DNA of 44,232 nt, from assembly GCA_035687245.1 (NCBI GenBank), contig DASRYH010000003.1, forward strand, positions 1 to 44,232, given 5' to 3'. Numbering within the stretch: the first letter of the stretch is position 1; each line of letters begins with the position of its first letter. Origin of the DNA: DASRYH01 sp035687245. GTDB lineage: Bacteria > Actinomycetota > Coriobacteriia > Anaerosomatales > PHET01. The translations under genes and the position numbers were made by a program. This document shows positions 21,799 to 30,444 of this stretch, piece after piece. The notes under the pieces are model-generated. The model worked only from the letters and a program-made list of their open reading frames with translations. It was not told the DNA's origin and ran no database searches.

Positions 21799-23367
21799 CT
21801 ACCCTTCGGAGTCGTCCTCGACGATGCGCGGGAAGAGCGGGTCGCCCTTCTCGACGGCGTTGCCTACGGCAAGCTGGCCCCAGACTGCCGCCGCGGCGGC
21901 GTCGGTCAGCGCCCCGACATCGGCGAGGCTCAGGCGACGCCACACCTCGGCGGAGGTGTTCGGCATGACCGGCGCGGTGAAGATAGCGGCGATGCGCACC
22001 GTCTCGAGCGCGTTGTAGATGACGGCGGCGAGCCGAGGCTTGGTCTCCTCGGTCTTCGCAAGGTTCCAAGGCGCCGAGTCCTCGATGTAGCGGTTGGCGG
22101 CCTTGATCAGGTCCCAGGCGGCCTCGAGCCCGCCTGCGTAGTCGAGCTTGGCCATTGCGGCCTCGTAACGGCTCGGCAGCTCGGCGGCCAGATCACGGAG
22201 CACCTGGTCATCGGCGGTGATCTCAGGCGCAGCACTCGGGTCCGGCACAGCGCCGTCGAAGTACTTGCCCACCATGTTGAACAGGCGCGAGCACAGGTTG
22301 CCCCAGTCGTTGGCCAAGTCACCGTTGTAGCGCTGAACCATGGCCTCCAGAGAGATCGAGCCGTCGGTGCCGAACTGCACGTCGCGCATGAAGTAGTAGC
22401 GGTAGCCATCGACTCCGAAGCGCGCGACGAGGTCGGCCGGCGCCATGGCGTTGCCCTTGGACTTGCTCATCTTCTCGCCCTTGGTGAGCAGGAAGCCGTG
22501 CGCGAAGACGCCCTTGGGCACCGGCAGTTCGGCGGCCATGAGCATCGCAGGCCAGATCACGCAGTGGAAACGGATGATGTCCTTGCCCACGAAGTGGATG
22601 TTGGCGGGCCAGCGGCGTGCGAACTCATCGGCCTTTTCGGCGTCACCGTAGCCGACAGCGGTCATGTAGTTGATGAGCGCGTCGAACCAGACGTACATCG
22701 TGTGGTCGGCGTCCCAGGGCAGCGGCACGCCCCACTTGACGTTGGCGCGCGAGACCGACAGGTCGCGCAGACCGCCCTTCACGAACGAGAGCACCTCGTT
22801 GCGACGGCTCTCAGGACGGATGAAGTCCGGGTTGGAGTCGTAGAGCGCCAGCAGCTTGTCCTGGTAGGCCGAGAGCTTGAAGAAGTAGCTGTCCTCCTGA
22901 ACGAACTCGAGCGGGCGACCGCACTGAGGACAGGTCTTGGCCTCTTCGAGGTCCGACTCCGCCCAGTAGGTCTCGTCGGGCACGCAGTACCAGCCCTCGT
23001 ACTTGCCCTTGTAGATGTCGCCTCGGTCGTAGAGCTCCTGCGCGAGCACCTGCACGGCGCGCCTGTGGCGCGGCTGGGTGGTGCGAATGAAGTCGTCGTT
23101 GGTGATGTCGAGCATCGCCCAGCTCGACTGGAACTTCGGCGCGATCGAGTCGACCCAGTCCTGGGGAGTCATGCCGTTCTCGGTGGCAGCCTGCTCCACC
23201 TTCTGCCCATGCTCGTCCAAGCCCGTCAGGAAGAAGACATCGTCGCCGACCATGCGGCGATATCGGGCCAGCGAGTCCGCAGCAATCGTCGTGTATGCCG
23301 TGCCAAGATGCGGAACGGAGTTCACGTAATAGATGGGGGTCGTGATGTAAAACGACGAACCGCTCAT
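21799..23367 (-). CDS. metG: Methionyl-tRNA synthetase
   Basis: This 522-aa class I synthetase charges tRNA-Met. The HIGH signature is PHLGTAY near residue 19, and KMSKS is perfect in GEKMSKSKGN. The zinc knuckle is reduced: one CPQC pair and the Cys in GWYCVPDE. The C-terminal anticodon-binding helical domain is present, but the protein ends without the tRNA-binding (EMAP/Arc1p) domain found in the long form. It heads the metG-tatD-flavoprotein-YabE-rsmA run. The divergent AbrB gene lies upstream. Confidence 0.97.
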   Translation of the reverse strand: MSGSSFYITTPIYYVNSVPHLGTAYTTIAADSLARYRRMVGDDVFFLTGLDEHGQKVEQAATENGMTPQDWVDSIAPKFQSSWAMLDITNDDFIRTTQPRHRRAVQVLAQELYDRGDIYKGKYEGWYCVPDETYWAESDLEEAKTCPQCGRPLEFVQEDSYFFKLSAYQDKLLALYDSNPDFIRPESRRNEVLSFVKGGLRDLSVSRANVKWGVPLPWDADHTMYVWFDALINYMTAVGYGDAEKADEFARRWPANIHFVGKDIIRFHCVIWPAMLMAAELPVPKGVFAHGFLLTKGEKMSKSKGNAMAPADLVARFGVDGYRYYFMRDVQFGTDGSISLEAMVQRYNGDLANDWGNLCSRLFNMVGKYFDGAVPDPSAAPEITADDQVLRDLAAELPSRYEAAMAKLDYAGGLEAAWDLIKAANRYIEDSAPWNLAKTEETKPRLAAVIYNALETVRIAAIFTAPVMPNTSAEVWRRLSLADVGALTDAAAAAVWGQLAVGNAVEKGDPLFPRIVEDDSEG

Positions 23368-23498
23368 TTGTTTCAGGACTCCCTAACCGGGGGTAAGGAC
23401 TGGAAGAAGGCGACAGCCAAAGACTAGTGCAATCGAGATTCTAACCGTTACGAGCCTTGCAGGGCGGCACCCGGATAAACACAAAGGAGTTGGACACA

Positions 23499-23747
23499 AT
23501 GCACGACACCGGAATCGTTCGTCGAGTCGACGACCTCGGGAGGATCGTCATTCCGATGGAGCTGCGTCGCACTCTGGGCATCAAGGTCAAGGACCCGATG
23601 GCCATCTTCGTGGAGGGCGAGCGAATCATACTGCAGAAGCACCGGGACGCTTGCGCCATCTGCGGTGACACTGAGGGCGAGATGCACGATCTCAACGATC
23701 GCCCCATCTGCTCGACCTGCATCGAAGCCATCAAGGCAGGAACCTGA
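23499..23747 (+). CDS. AbrB/SpoVT-family transcriptional regulator with a C-terminal zinc motif
   Basis: This 82-aa protein has a swapped-hairpin DNA-binding domain at residues 1-48 (GIVRRVDDLGRIVIPMELRRTLGI, MAIFVEGERIILQK) typical of AbrB. It is followed by a short CAICG...PICSTC segment, two CxxC pairs that probably bind zinc, as in clostridial AbrB relatives. AbrB proteins regulate stationary-phase and transition-state genes. The ATG at 23499 has AAAGGAG nine bases upstream; the longer frame from 23457 lacks such a site. It is the only plus-strand gene of the housekeeping block, divergent from metG and convergent with rsmI. Confidence 0.92.
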   Translation: MHDTGIVRRVDDLGRIVIPMELRRTLGIKVKDPMAIFVEGERIILQKHRDACAICGDTEGEMHDLNDRPICSTCIEAIKAGT

Positions 23748-23759
23748 TCTAGCACGCGC

Positions 23760-24608
23760 TCAGTGGGGCCCGGCAGCTCCGCGGTGTGCGATGCCGTAGG
23801 CCGCGTTGCGAGCTATCCCAAGTTCGCGCGCGGCCTGCTTAGTTGCCGCAGTGCGCGACATCCCTTCGGCAACCAGTGCTTCGATACGCGCGATGACGGC
23901 ATCCTCGTCTATCACGTCCTCGCCGGCGACCGGCGGCCCCACGAGAAGCACGACCTCACCTTTGAGTGTCTCCCGTTGCGCCACTTCGGCCGCAAGCTCC
24001 GCGACGGTGGCGCGCGCGACTTCCTCGTGCAGCTTGGTGAGTTCGCGCGCCATCGCCCCGCGCCTGTTTCCGAACGCTTCGGCCAGCACCGCAAGCGCAT
24101 CGGCCGTGCGCCTAGGCGACTCGTAGAAGATCAGCGTCGCGTCCAGAGAAGCGAGCGAGGCCAGCAGCCGGCGCCGCTCCCCGTCCTTGCGCGGGAGAAA
24201 GCCGCCGAAGTAGAAGGCCTGCGTGGGTAGCCCGCTCGCTACGAGCGCGGTCACGATAGCCGAAGGCCCCGGGAGAACCTCGACGGCGACGCCGGCGTTG
24301 AGGCTGGCGTCCACGAGCGTGGAGCCCGGGTCCGAGATCCCTGGCGTACCCGCGTCACTCACCAGGGCGAGCCGCTCCCCTGCCTCGAGGCGCGATACGA
24401 ACTCGGGAGTGCGCTTGGCAGCCACGAACTCGTCGTAGCGCTCGAGCGGCTTCTCGATCTTGTAGCGCGCGAGCAGCTTGCGCGTCACGCGCGTGTCTTC
24501 GGCAAGGATCGTATCGACCTCGCCCAGCGCATTGAGCACGCGCAGGGTGACGTCGCCGAGGTTACCTATGGGGGTCGCGCAGACGACCAAGCGGCCGGGC
24601 TCAGGCAT
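23760..24608 (-). CDS. rsmI: 16S rRNA 2'-O-ribose C1402 methyltransferase
   Basis: This 282-aa tetrapyrrole-methylase-fold enzyme modifies C1402 in the ribosomal P site. Diagnostic segments are CATPIGNLGDVTLRVL, LAEDTRVTRKLL, ALVSDAGTPGISDPG, and FYESPRRTADAL. The C-terminal helical extension (DEDAVIARIEALVAEGMSR) fits the family. The ATG at 24608 overlaps the end of the upstream membrane-protein gene by 8 bases, so it is translationally coupled. It is equivalent to Bacillus yabC, next to abrB. Confidence 0.96.
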   Translation of the reverse strand: MPEPGRLVVCATPIGNLGDVTLRVLNALGEVDTILAEDTRVTRKLLARYKIEKPLERYDEFVAAKRTPEFVSRLEAGERLALVSDAGTPGISDPGSTLVDASLNAGVAVEVLPGPSAIVTALVASGLPTQAFYFGGFLPRKDGERRRLLASLASLDATLIFYESPRRTADALAVLAEAFGNRRGAMARELTKLHEEVARATVAELAAEVAQRETLKGEVVLLVGPPVAGEDVIDEDAVIARIEALVAEGMSRTAATKQAARELGIARNAAYGIAHRGAAGPH

Positions 24609-25674
24609 CGGGGTCCTGAATAGCCGACGGGGCGGGTGGCGTGGGCGCGGCAGACGGGGTGAACTCCTCGACGGGCAGCGGAGCGGGTGCAACGGATGCG
24701 GCTGCAGGCGCGACAGCCGCAGCTACCGGCGCCATCGAGGCACGGAAGAACAGTGTCCACATGGCCGAGGTGAACGTGCCCCACACTCCCGTGTAGAAGT
24801 AGGACATGAGCATCACAAGCACGACGAACGCCGCAACAGGAGCGACCAGCACCCGCCAGTCGCCGGAGCTCACCGCTCCGATGACGGGCAGGACCATGGC
24901 GATGCCCAGCACAACCAATGGAATCGCAAGCACGAATGAGCCCGCGAGGTTCAGCCCACCGTTAATCACGTACATGAGTGCGGTGTCTTTGAAGCGCGCG
25001 CGGAAGAAGCGCCACGCGTTGCCTGCGGACTCCATGACACCCTGTCCGCCCAGTACCAGATAGCGCAGGCCCAACAGATACATGACGTCGAGAACGACAC
25101 CGCCGATCACCAGCACCGGGAGTCCCACGAAGAGAACACCGCAGAGCGGCACCAAAGACGCGGGGTTGAAGTCGCTACCCGCCGACACAGCACCTACGAC
25201 GGGGGCGATTGCGAGTACGGCGACGAACAGGGCTGCGGCAATCACCGGAAGCTTCAGCACGATTCCGAGACCGACCACCTGCCAGAAGTGATGGAAGCCG
25301 TGTGACCACAGCTCGCCAAGCTTGCGAGGCGTCCCCCGATCGGCTTCGTCGGCGCCGACAACCAGAGCCGCCCGCGCGGCGATAGAGGCGATGGACCACA
25401 GCACGCTCAGCATAAACAGCGCGATGCCCACGGCGATGATGACCGGCAGGTATCGCAGGATCTCCTGCCCGAACGAGTGCAGCGAGCTCGAGCTGAAACC
25501 GCTGGTGCCCGATGACCCGAAATCGCCCAGCGAGCTGCTATTCGAGCTGCCGCCGCTGTTGCCGCCTCCGCTCGGCTGACAGCCCGAAAGCCCGGCGAAC
25601 AGTCCCAAGACCCACAGTGCCTTGTAGCGCCACGTGATCTTCCACGAGCGTTTGATGATGTCTCCGAAGTCCAC
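24601..25674 (-). CDS. Polytopic membrane protein of unknown function
   Basis: This 357-aa integral membrane protein has a first hydrophobic stretch at about 20-32, then a Gly/Ser-rich loop, and about five further segments (near 78-100, 135-165, 175-210, 240-275, 290-315). The opening FGDIIKRSWKITWRYKALWVLGLFAG occurs in DUF-type membrane proteins of actinobacteria and Chloroflexi with no assigned role. The tail is Pro/Ala-rich and probably cytoplasmic. The start is GTG at 25674. It is coupled to rsmI by an 8-base overlap and lies 26 bases after the DUF362 gene. No catalytic motif is visible; I assign no function. Confidence 0.75.
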   Translation of the reverse strand: MDFGDIIKRSWKITWRYKALWVLGLFAGLSGCQPSGGGNSGGSSNSSSLGDFGSSGTSGFSSSSLHSFGQEILRYLPVIIAVGIALFMLSVLWSIASIAARAALVVGADEADRGTPRKLGELWSHGFHHFWQVVGLGIVLKLPVIAAALFVAVLAIAPVVGAVSAGSDFNPASLVPLCGVLFVGLPVLVIGGVVLDVMYLLGLRYLVLGGQGVMESAGNAWRFFRARFKDTALMYVINGGLNLAGSFVLAIPLVVLGIAMVLPVIGAVSSGDWRVLVAPVAAFVVLVMLMSYFYTGVWGTFTSAMWTLFFRASMAPVAAAVAPAAASVAPAPLPVEEFTPSAAPTPPAPSAIQDPDA

Positions 25675-25700
25675 TGTTCTTGCGCCCCCGCTCTACTTCG

Positions 25701-26822
25701 CTAGCTGATGGTCTTGAGTTCGTAGGTACGCGAACCCAGACCCTTCTCTTCGGCATAACGCATCGCACGGGTACCGTCGACACCCGACATCGCAGCGAAC
25801 TTGTCTGCGCCCGCTGCCATGCCCTCACCTGCGGTGTTCGGCAGGCCCGGTGCCTGGGCAACGAGATCGTAGGAAGCCTGGTCGATCGCCACGATATCGG
25901 TTGAGGCGAGCACGCCCACATCAGCGACGACTGGCGCATCGGAGAACACCCAGCAGTCGCACTCCGGCGTGACGTTTGTGATGAAGGAGAGGTAGATGAC
26001 CTTGGTCGGCTTGGCCGCGATAGCACCCGCGACGTGCTCGACGATCTTCTCCTGGATTGAGGCCTCGTCGGTCTTCCAGTCGATAGAGATGGCGCCGAAG
26101 GTGCAGGCTGCCACGCACTCGCCGCAGCCGTAGCACAACTCGTAGTCGACGACCGCTACGCGGTCGGGGCCGATCGTGATGGCGTTGACCGGGCACCACT
26201 GCGCGCAGCGACCGCAAGCCGTGCACTTCTCCGCCAGAGGGTGCGGCTCGAAGTCGGCGTGCATGCGTTGTTTGGCACTTCGGCAGCCCAGGCCCATGCC
26301 GACGTTCTTCATCGCGCCGCCAAAGCCCGTCTCGCCGTGTCCCTTGACGTGGGTGACTACCACCATGGCGTCCGCGTGTACCGCAGCCGAACCAATACGC
26401 ACCGACTCGAAGTGGTCGAAGCCCTCGATGGGCACGTCGACCGAGTCGTGGCCGTTCAGCCCGTCTGCAATCACGATCGGCGCCTCCACCGTCGCGTAGC
26501 TGAAGCCGTTGTGCACGGCGCAGGTGATGTGGTCTACGGCGTTTGCGCGCTGTCCCCTGTACAGGGTGTTGGCATCGGTGAGGAACGGCTTGCCGCCGTG
26601 CTCACGGATTCTCCTCACTACCTCGCGGATGAAGACCGGGTGCACGAAGCCGGTGTTTCCGGTCTCGCCGAAGTGGAGCTTCACGGCGACCAGATCGCCT
26701 TCTTCGATGACCTCGCCCAGTCCGGCGCTATCCAGTAGCGCACCCGCGCGAGCGACAAACGACTGCTTCTTGCTCGCGCGAACCGGAGCGAACCAGACCT
26801 TGGAGCCGACGTCCTCGCTCAT
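25701..26822 (-). CDS. DUF362 protein with two [4Fe-4S] ferredoxin motifs
   Basis: This 373-aa protein has an N-terminal DUF362 domain (about 8-185: VAVKLHFGETGNTGFVHP, FLTDANTLYRG, VVVTHVKGHGETGFGGAMKNVGMG), followed by a bacterial two-cluster ferredoxin insert with CTACGRCAQWCP and CYGCGECVAACTF, then a C-terminal domain. DUF362 proteins are common in anaerobes; their reaction is unknown, though the fold and ferredoxin suggest redox or radical chemistry. The ATG at 26822 overlaps the glucokinase stop (ATGA). The longer frame upstream is antisense shadow. The physiological partner is not known. Confidence 0.9.
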   Translation of the reverse strand: MSEDVGSKVWFAPVRASKKQSFVARAGALLDSAGLGEVIEEGDLVAVKLHFGETGNTGFVHPVFIREVVRRIREHGGKPFLTDANTLYRGQRANAVDHITCAVHNGFSYATVEAPIVIADGLNGHDSVDVPIEGFDHFESVRIGSAAVHADAMVVVTHVKGHGETGFGGAMKNVGMGLGCRSAKQRMHADFEPHPLAEKCTACGRCAQWCPVNAITIGPDRVAVVDYELCYGCGECVAACTFGAISIDWKTDEASIQEKIVEHVAGAIAAKPTKVIYLSFITNVTPECDCWVFSDAPVVADVGVLASTDIVAIDQASYDLVAQAPGLPNTAGEGMAAGADKFAAMSGVDGTRAMRYAEEKGLGSRTYELKTIS

Positions 26823-27793
26823 CGGTGCAACCCCTCTCGCGAGTCGTGTTCGTCGAAGGCAAGTGCGGCTGCACCAAGCAGCCCGGCGTCGTTGCCGAGC
26901 ACCGCTTGGATTACGCGCACGTCCTTTCGGCCGGCCAGCGCTTCGCCTTGCATCACTTCGGTTGCGCGCTCGACGAGCATCGGCGCGGACTCTCCGACAC
27001 CGCCGCCGATTACGACCAGCTGCGGGTTGAGTACGTTCACGAATCCGACCAGGCCGCGGCCGAGAATATCGCCACACTCCACGAGGATCTTGGTGGCGGC
27101 CTCATCGCCGCCGTTCGCAGCCGTGATGACGGATTCGGCCTTGATCGCCGACGCGTCCCCGCCTGCAGCGGCCAGAATCGCGTGGCCCATGAAGTCCTTG
27201 GCGGCTTCTGCGCCGGCCGCCGCGATCGCTGGACGGCCGAGGAACGACTCGAGGTGCCCGGTACCACCGCACGGACACGGGGGGCCGTCCACGTCGACCA
27301 CGACGTGCCCGATCTCGGCACCCACGCCTCGGCTCCCGCGATAGGGCTCGCCGTTGATGAAGATGCCCCCGCCAACGCCGGTGCCCAGTGTGATCATCAG
27401 GAAGTGCCGCGCGCCCTTGGCGGCGCCGTAGCGGGCCTCGCCGAACGCGGCGAGGTTGCCGTCGTTATCGATCGTGATCTCGTACTTGTTGCGCGACATC
27501 ACGAGCGCGCGAACGTCCACGCCCGCGAGCGGCAGGTTGGTGCAGAACTCGATCGACTGTCTATTGAAGTCGACCTGTGCGGGCAAACCGATGCCGACGC
27601 CCGCAATCTCAGAGGGCATCACGCCCTGCGTTACCTCTTCGACGAGATCGATGATCGTGTCGACCACTGCGAACGGGCCTGCCTTGGGCGTAAGGCGCAT
27701 GACGTCTTTGACGATCCTGCCCTTGCGCTCGACGAGCCCAACTGCGGTCCGCGTTCCCCCAACGTCAACGCCTACGGCGTAGTTCGGTCGCAT
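26819..27793 (-). CDS. ROK-family glucokinase
   Basis: This 324-aa sugar kinase has the ATP phosphate loop in GVDVGGTRTAVGLV, the catalytic Asp in TIDNDGNLAAFGEARYG, the sugar/Gly motif MITLGTGVGGGIF, and the ROK signature GVGAEIGHVVVDVDGPPCPCGGTGHLES. In the zinc motif the last Cys (CxCGxxGC) is replaced by His, a known variant. ROK glucokinases make glucose 6-phosphate and lack the N-terminal regulator domain; this one also lacks it. GGAGGGG is five bases before the ATG. It is coupled to the DUF362 gene. Confidence 0.92.
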   Translation of the reverse strand: MRPNYAVGVDVGGTRTAVGLVERKGRIVKDVMRLTPKAGPFAVVDTIIDLVEEVTQGVMPSEIAGVGIGLPAQVDFNRQSIEFCTNLPLAGVDVRALVMSRNKYEITIDNDGNLAAFGEARYGAAKGARHFLMITLGTGVGGGIFINGEPYRGSRGVGAEIGHVVVDVDGPPCPCGGTGHLESFLGRPAIAAAGAEAAKDFMGHAILAAAGGDASAIKAESVITAANGGDEAATKILVECGDILGRGLVGFVNVLNPQLVVIGGGVGESAPMLVERATEVMQGEALAGRKDVRVIQAVLGNDAGLLGAAALAFDEHDSREGLHR

Positions 27794-27885
27794 AGATTCC
27801 CCTCCGGTGACGAGATGGCGGCGCGCCGAAGTCAGCACCACACCCCAAGAATGATACCGCTCGACGGCCTCGTTCACGCGGCGCG

Positions 27886-28377
27886 TCAGTAGTCCCACAT
27901 CACGCCCTGCGGACCCTTCATGAGTCCAAGCGCGCGCATGCGGTCGACCATCTCGCGCTCGCTCACGCCGAAGAGACGGGCGAGATAGCGGTGGTCGTTG
28001 AACCACAGACGGGCCTGCTCGGTCACGAGCAACGCGGGCATGAGCAGCTCGGAGGCGACCAGGTCGGCCTCAGGATGGACGGCCATAGTCCGCGGGTAGG
28101 TGTAGTCGCCTCCCAAGACGAGGAGAACGTGCGCGAGCATGTGAGCAAGTGCCCGCCGGATCTCGTCTTCGGGCTTGGCCGCATTCGCGATCATGACGGG
28201 GAGTCCGTCGACGTAGACGGTGGTGGCGGTGAAGAACTCAGGAAGCGACACATAGCGCAGCGGAACACCCAGGCCGGTGATAATACCGTCCACGGGAACC
28301 GGCGGCTCGATGACACCCGCACGCGCGAGTGCCCCGTCGGCGACCGACCGGTAGTATGCGTCACTTCTTAGGGTCAA
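27886..28377 (-). CDS. ImmA/IrrE-like protein lacking the catalytic Glu
   Basis: This 163-aa protein has the ImmA/IrrE metallopeptidase layout: an N-terminal helix and strands (VDGIITGLGVPLRYVSL), the core helix where HExxH belongs, then EADLVASELLMP, the conserved Glu-containing helix with LLMP. But the core reads H79-M-L-A-H83, so the Glu that activates water is Met. The zinc ligands appear kept (two His and E103). It is therefore probably a binding or sensor protein rather than a protease. There is no HTH domain or neighbouring phage/toxin gene. The TTG start at 28377 has GAGG seven bases upstream. It leads the glucokinase run. Confidence 0.82.
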   Translation of the reverse strand: MTLRSDAYYRSVADGALARAGVIEPPVPVDGIITGLGVPLRYVSLPEFFTATTVYVDGLPVMIANAAKPEDEIRRALAHMLAHVLLVLGGDYTYPRTMAVHPEADLVASELLMPALLVTEQARLWFNDHRYLARLFGVSEREMVDRMRALGLMKGPQGVMWDY

Positions 28378-28428
28378 TGCCCATCCTCTGAATGCGTACG
28401 CGAAACACGCCTTTCGGCGTTCACACTC

Positions 28429-28513
28429 GTTATCGGCCTATTGCGGGCTCGGGGAAAGCCCTGTTTGTGCTGGCAATCACATGCCTGTAGTCAGCACGTC
28501 CGATGCCGATAAC
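28429..28513. promoter_or_regulatory. Divergent promoter region with mirrored GCCGATAAC boxes
   Basis: GCCGATAAC occurs on the plus strand at 28505-28513 facing the gene at 28546, and on the minus strand at 28437-28429 facing the gene at 28377. GCCGATAA is the -10 consensus of sigma-28 (FliA/SigD) promoters. The matching -35 (TAAA) is not clearly present at 15-16 bp in either direction, so this is only suggestive. A short hairpin (GGGCT...AGCCC, 28445-28461) lies between them. Confidence 0.35.
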
Positions 28514-28545
28514 ACTAAAGTGAGACAAGAGAGGAGGGCGCGAGC

Positions 28546-30444
28546 GTGGAGGCCGAGGGTTTTGCTCGGGCCGAAGAGGTCATTCGACAGCTAGCCGTGG
28601 CGGCAGGTGCCGCACGGCTCTATCCTGCTGCCTCCGCTCTGCCTAAGGAAGCGACGGGCCGCTTCGTCGAGATCGCCAACAAGATGACGGCGTCCGGGCC
28701 GCTTCGCTACCAGATCGAGCCTCACGGCATACGGATGGGCACCATCGCCCTCGCGCCTGGCCAGGGGCAAGTCACCACGCTGGGCGAGGCCCTGTATGCC
28801 ATGCAGGTGGGGCAGCTCGTGCTCGCCAATGGCCTCTCGGACGCTGAGGCCGAGGCGTTCATCGCGCTGGCCAACGCAACCACCGGCGCCGTGCGCGCGG
28901 CGGGCGGCCCGAAGGCCGCACTCGCATCCGCAGGCGTACAGCACATCGCGGTGGGCGAAGTGAACCTCAAGCAGACCAACGACTCCGAACTCGGCGTCGA
29001 CCTGACTACCGACCCGCTGAGCGAGATCAGTGAACGGCTCGTCGAAATAACCGAGGAGCGCGCGCAGACCGCCGATTCAGGTCCCGCGGGCGACCTCGTC
29101 GCCGATGCGCTTGCCGAGATGGGCGACGCAGCCAGAGACCTTGCCTACGAACGCACGGCCCAAGCGATGATGATGCTTGACGAGCAGACCCGTATGCGGG
29201 TACTCGCGATGTCGCTCAAGACCGATAGCACCGGCGCACGCATGGATGGCATGCTCGACGTCCTCGCACATATGAAGCCTGCAGCGCTGGCGCGGTTGCT
29301 GAAACTGACCGCGACTCAAGCCGACACGGACCCGCGACGCATCGCCGCCGCGATGCCACTGCCGCCCGACACCATGAAGGCACTGGCAATGCTGCTAGCA
29401 CCGACGCCGGAGACGCCCTTGCCCGATCTTGGCGTGCCCGACGACGAGACTCCGCGCCTTCTCGCTGAGGAGGTTTGGCAGACCGACGATATCGTCGACC
29501 CCGCCGAACTCGTGGCAATCGCCTCACCGCGGGACTCTGCGGGACGCGCGCTGGCGACCGCCATCTCCATCTCACGTATGCGCGTTGATGCCGACACCGT
29601 TCAGGCCATCGCCGATGTCCTGCCCGACGCGGCCAGCCAAGGCTCGTTCGCGACCGTCCGCGAGGCGCTGCGCCGGCTCTACGAGATCGAGTGCGACCAG
29701 TCGCTCGCCGCAGAGGTAGCAACGGCCCGCCAGTCCCTCGCCGACTTGCATGTCCTTCGGAAGGTCTGCGCGGCAGCGCACACCGACGCCGATGCAGCCA
29801 TCGCCGGCGAGATGATTCAGGCAGCAGGCTCGGTTGGCGCCGAGGCGCTCCTGGAGAGCTACATCCGCCTGCCGAGAGCACAGAGAAGCCTGCTGCTCCC
29901 TGTCTTGCGCGGCTCGAGCGAGATGGTCCTTGGAATCGCGCGATCCCGGGCACGCATCTCCGACTCCGCTACGGCGATCGGTATCGTCAGAACGCTCGCC
30001 GACCTAGGCGACAGCCGCGCGGTTGCGGTCATCTCGCAAGTCCTGGATGCGAGTCTCGACGAGCGCGTTCGTTTCGCCGCGGCCACCTCGCTAGCGAATA
30101 CCAGCACTCCCGAGGCCGAGCAGGCCCTGATCAAGGCGCTCGCTCACAGAGAGATCGAAACGAAGCGCCACGTCGTGCGCGAGCTTGGCCGAATCAAGTC
30201 GGCAGCGGCCGTGCCGTCGCTCGCGCGCTTCTTCGACGATGTCAGCGTTCTCACACAGAGTTATGAGACCCGCAAGGACATCATCGCGGCACTGGAAGCT
30301 ATTGGAACGCCCGATGCGCAGAAGGCCCTTCGGCGGTTCGCCTCGCGAATCCCACTTCTGGGCAGAAAGAGTAGAGACCTCAAGCGGCTCGCGACCGACG
30401 CCGCCTCTGGATTCGAAGCGACACGAGGAGTCGATGCACCGTGA
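28546..30444 (+). CDS. Helical-repeat (HEAT-like) protein coupled to an HD-GYP protein
   Basis: This 632-aa soluble protein has no signal peptide or transmembrane segment. Its N-terminal domain (about 1-140) shares a pattern with the N-terminus of the following gene: a helix ending LYP, strands PLRYQIEPHGIRMGTIAL, then a helix and ALASAGVQHIAVGEV. The rest is alpha-helical repeats; the last third (about 470-610) is clearly HEAT-like (RTLADLGDSRAVAVISQVL, VRFAAATSLANT, EAEQALIKAL, KRHVVRELGRIK). HEAT repeats usually bind proteins. The GTG start has GAGGAGG before it. The gene overlaps the HD-GYP gene by GTGA, so the two are made in step. It is probably a scaffold or sensor for the HD-GYP protein. 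Confidence 0.8.
   Translation: MEAEGFARAEEVIRQLAVAAGAARLYPAASALPKEATGRFVEIANKMTASGPLRYQIEPHGIRMGTIALAPGQGQVTTLGEALYAMQVGQLVLANGLSDAEAEAFIALANATTGAVRAAGGPKAALASAGVQHIAVGEVNLKQTNDSELGVDLTTDPLSEISERLVEITEERAQTADSGPAGDLVADALAEMGDAARDLAYERTAQAMMMLDEQTRMRVLAMSLKTDSTGARMDGMLDVLAHMKPAALARLLKLTATQADTDPRRIAAAMPLPPDTMKALAMLLAPTPETPLPDLGVPDDETPRLLAEEVWQTDDIVDPAELVAIASPRDSAGRALATAISISRMRVDADTVQAIADVLPDAASQGSFATVREALRRLYEIECDQSLAAEVATARQSLADLHVLRKVCAAAHTDADAAIAGEMIQAAGSVGAEALLESYIRLPRAQRSLLLPVLRGSSEMVLGIARSRARISDSATAIGIVRTLADLGDSRAVAVISQVLDASLDERVRFAAATSLANTSTPEAEQALIKALAHREIETKRHVVRELGRIKSAAAVPSLARFFDDVSVLTQSYETRKDIIAALEAIGTPDAQKALRRFASRIPLLGRKSRDLKRLATDAASGFEATRGVDAP

Noticed and set aside
23460..23474. 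AGGGCGGCACCCGG resembling a T-box antiterminator core upstream of the AbrB gene
   Set aside because: There is no specifier stem, the leader is too short, and the downstream gene is not an aminoacyl-tRNA or amino-acid gene. metG is on the opposite strand.
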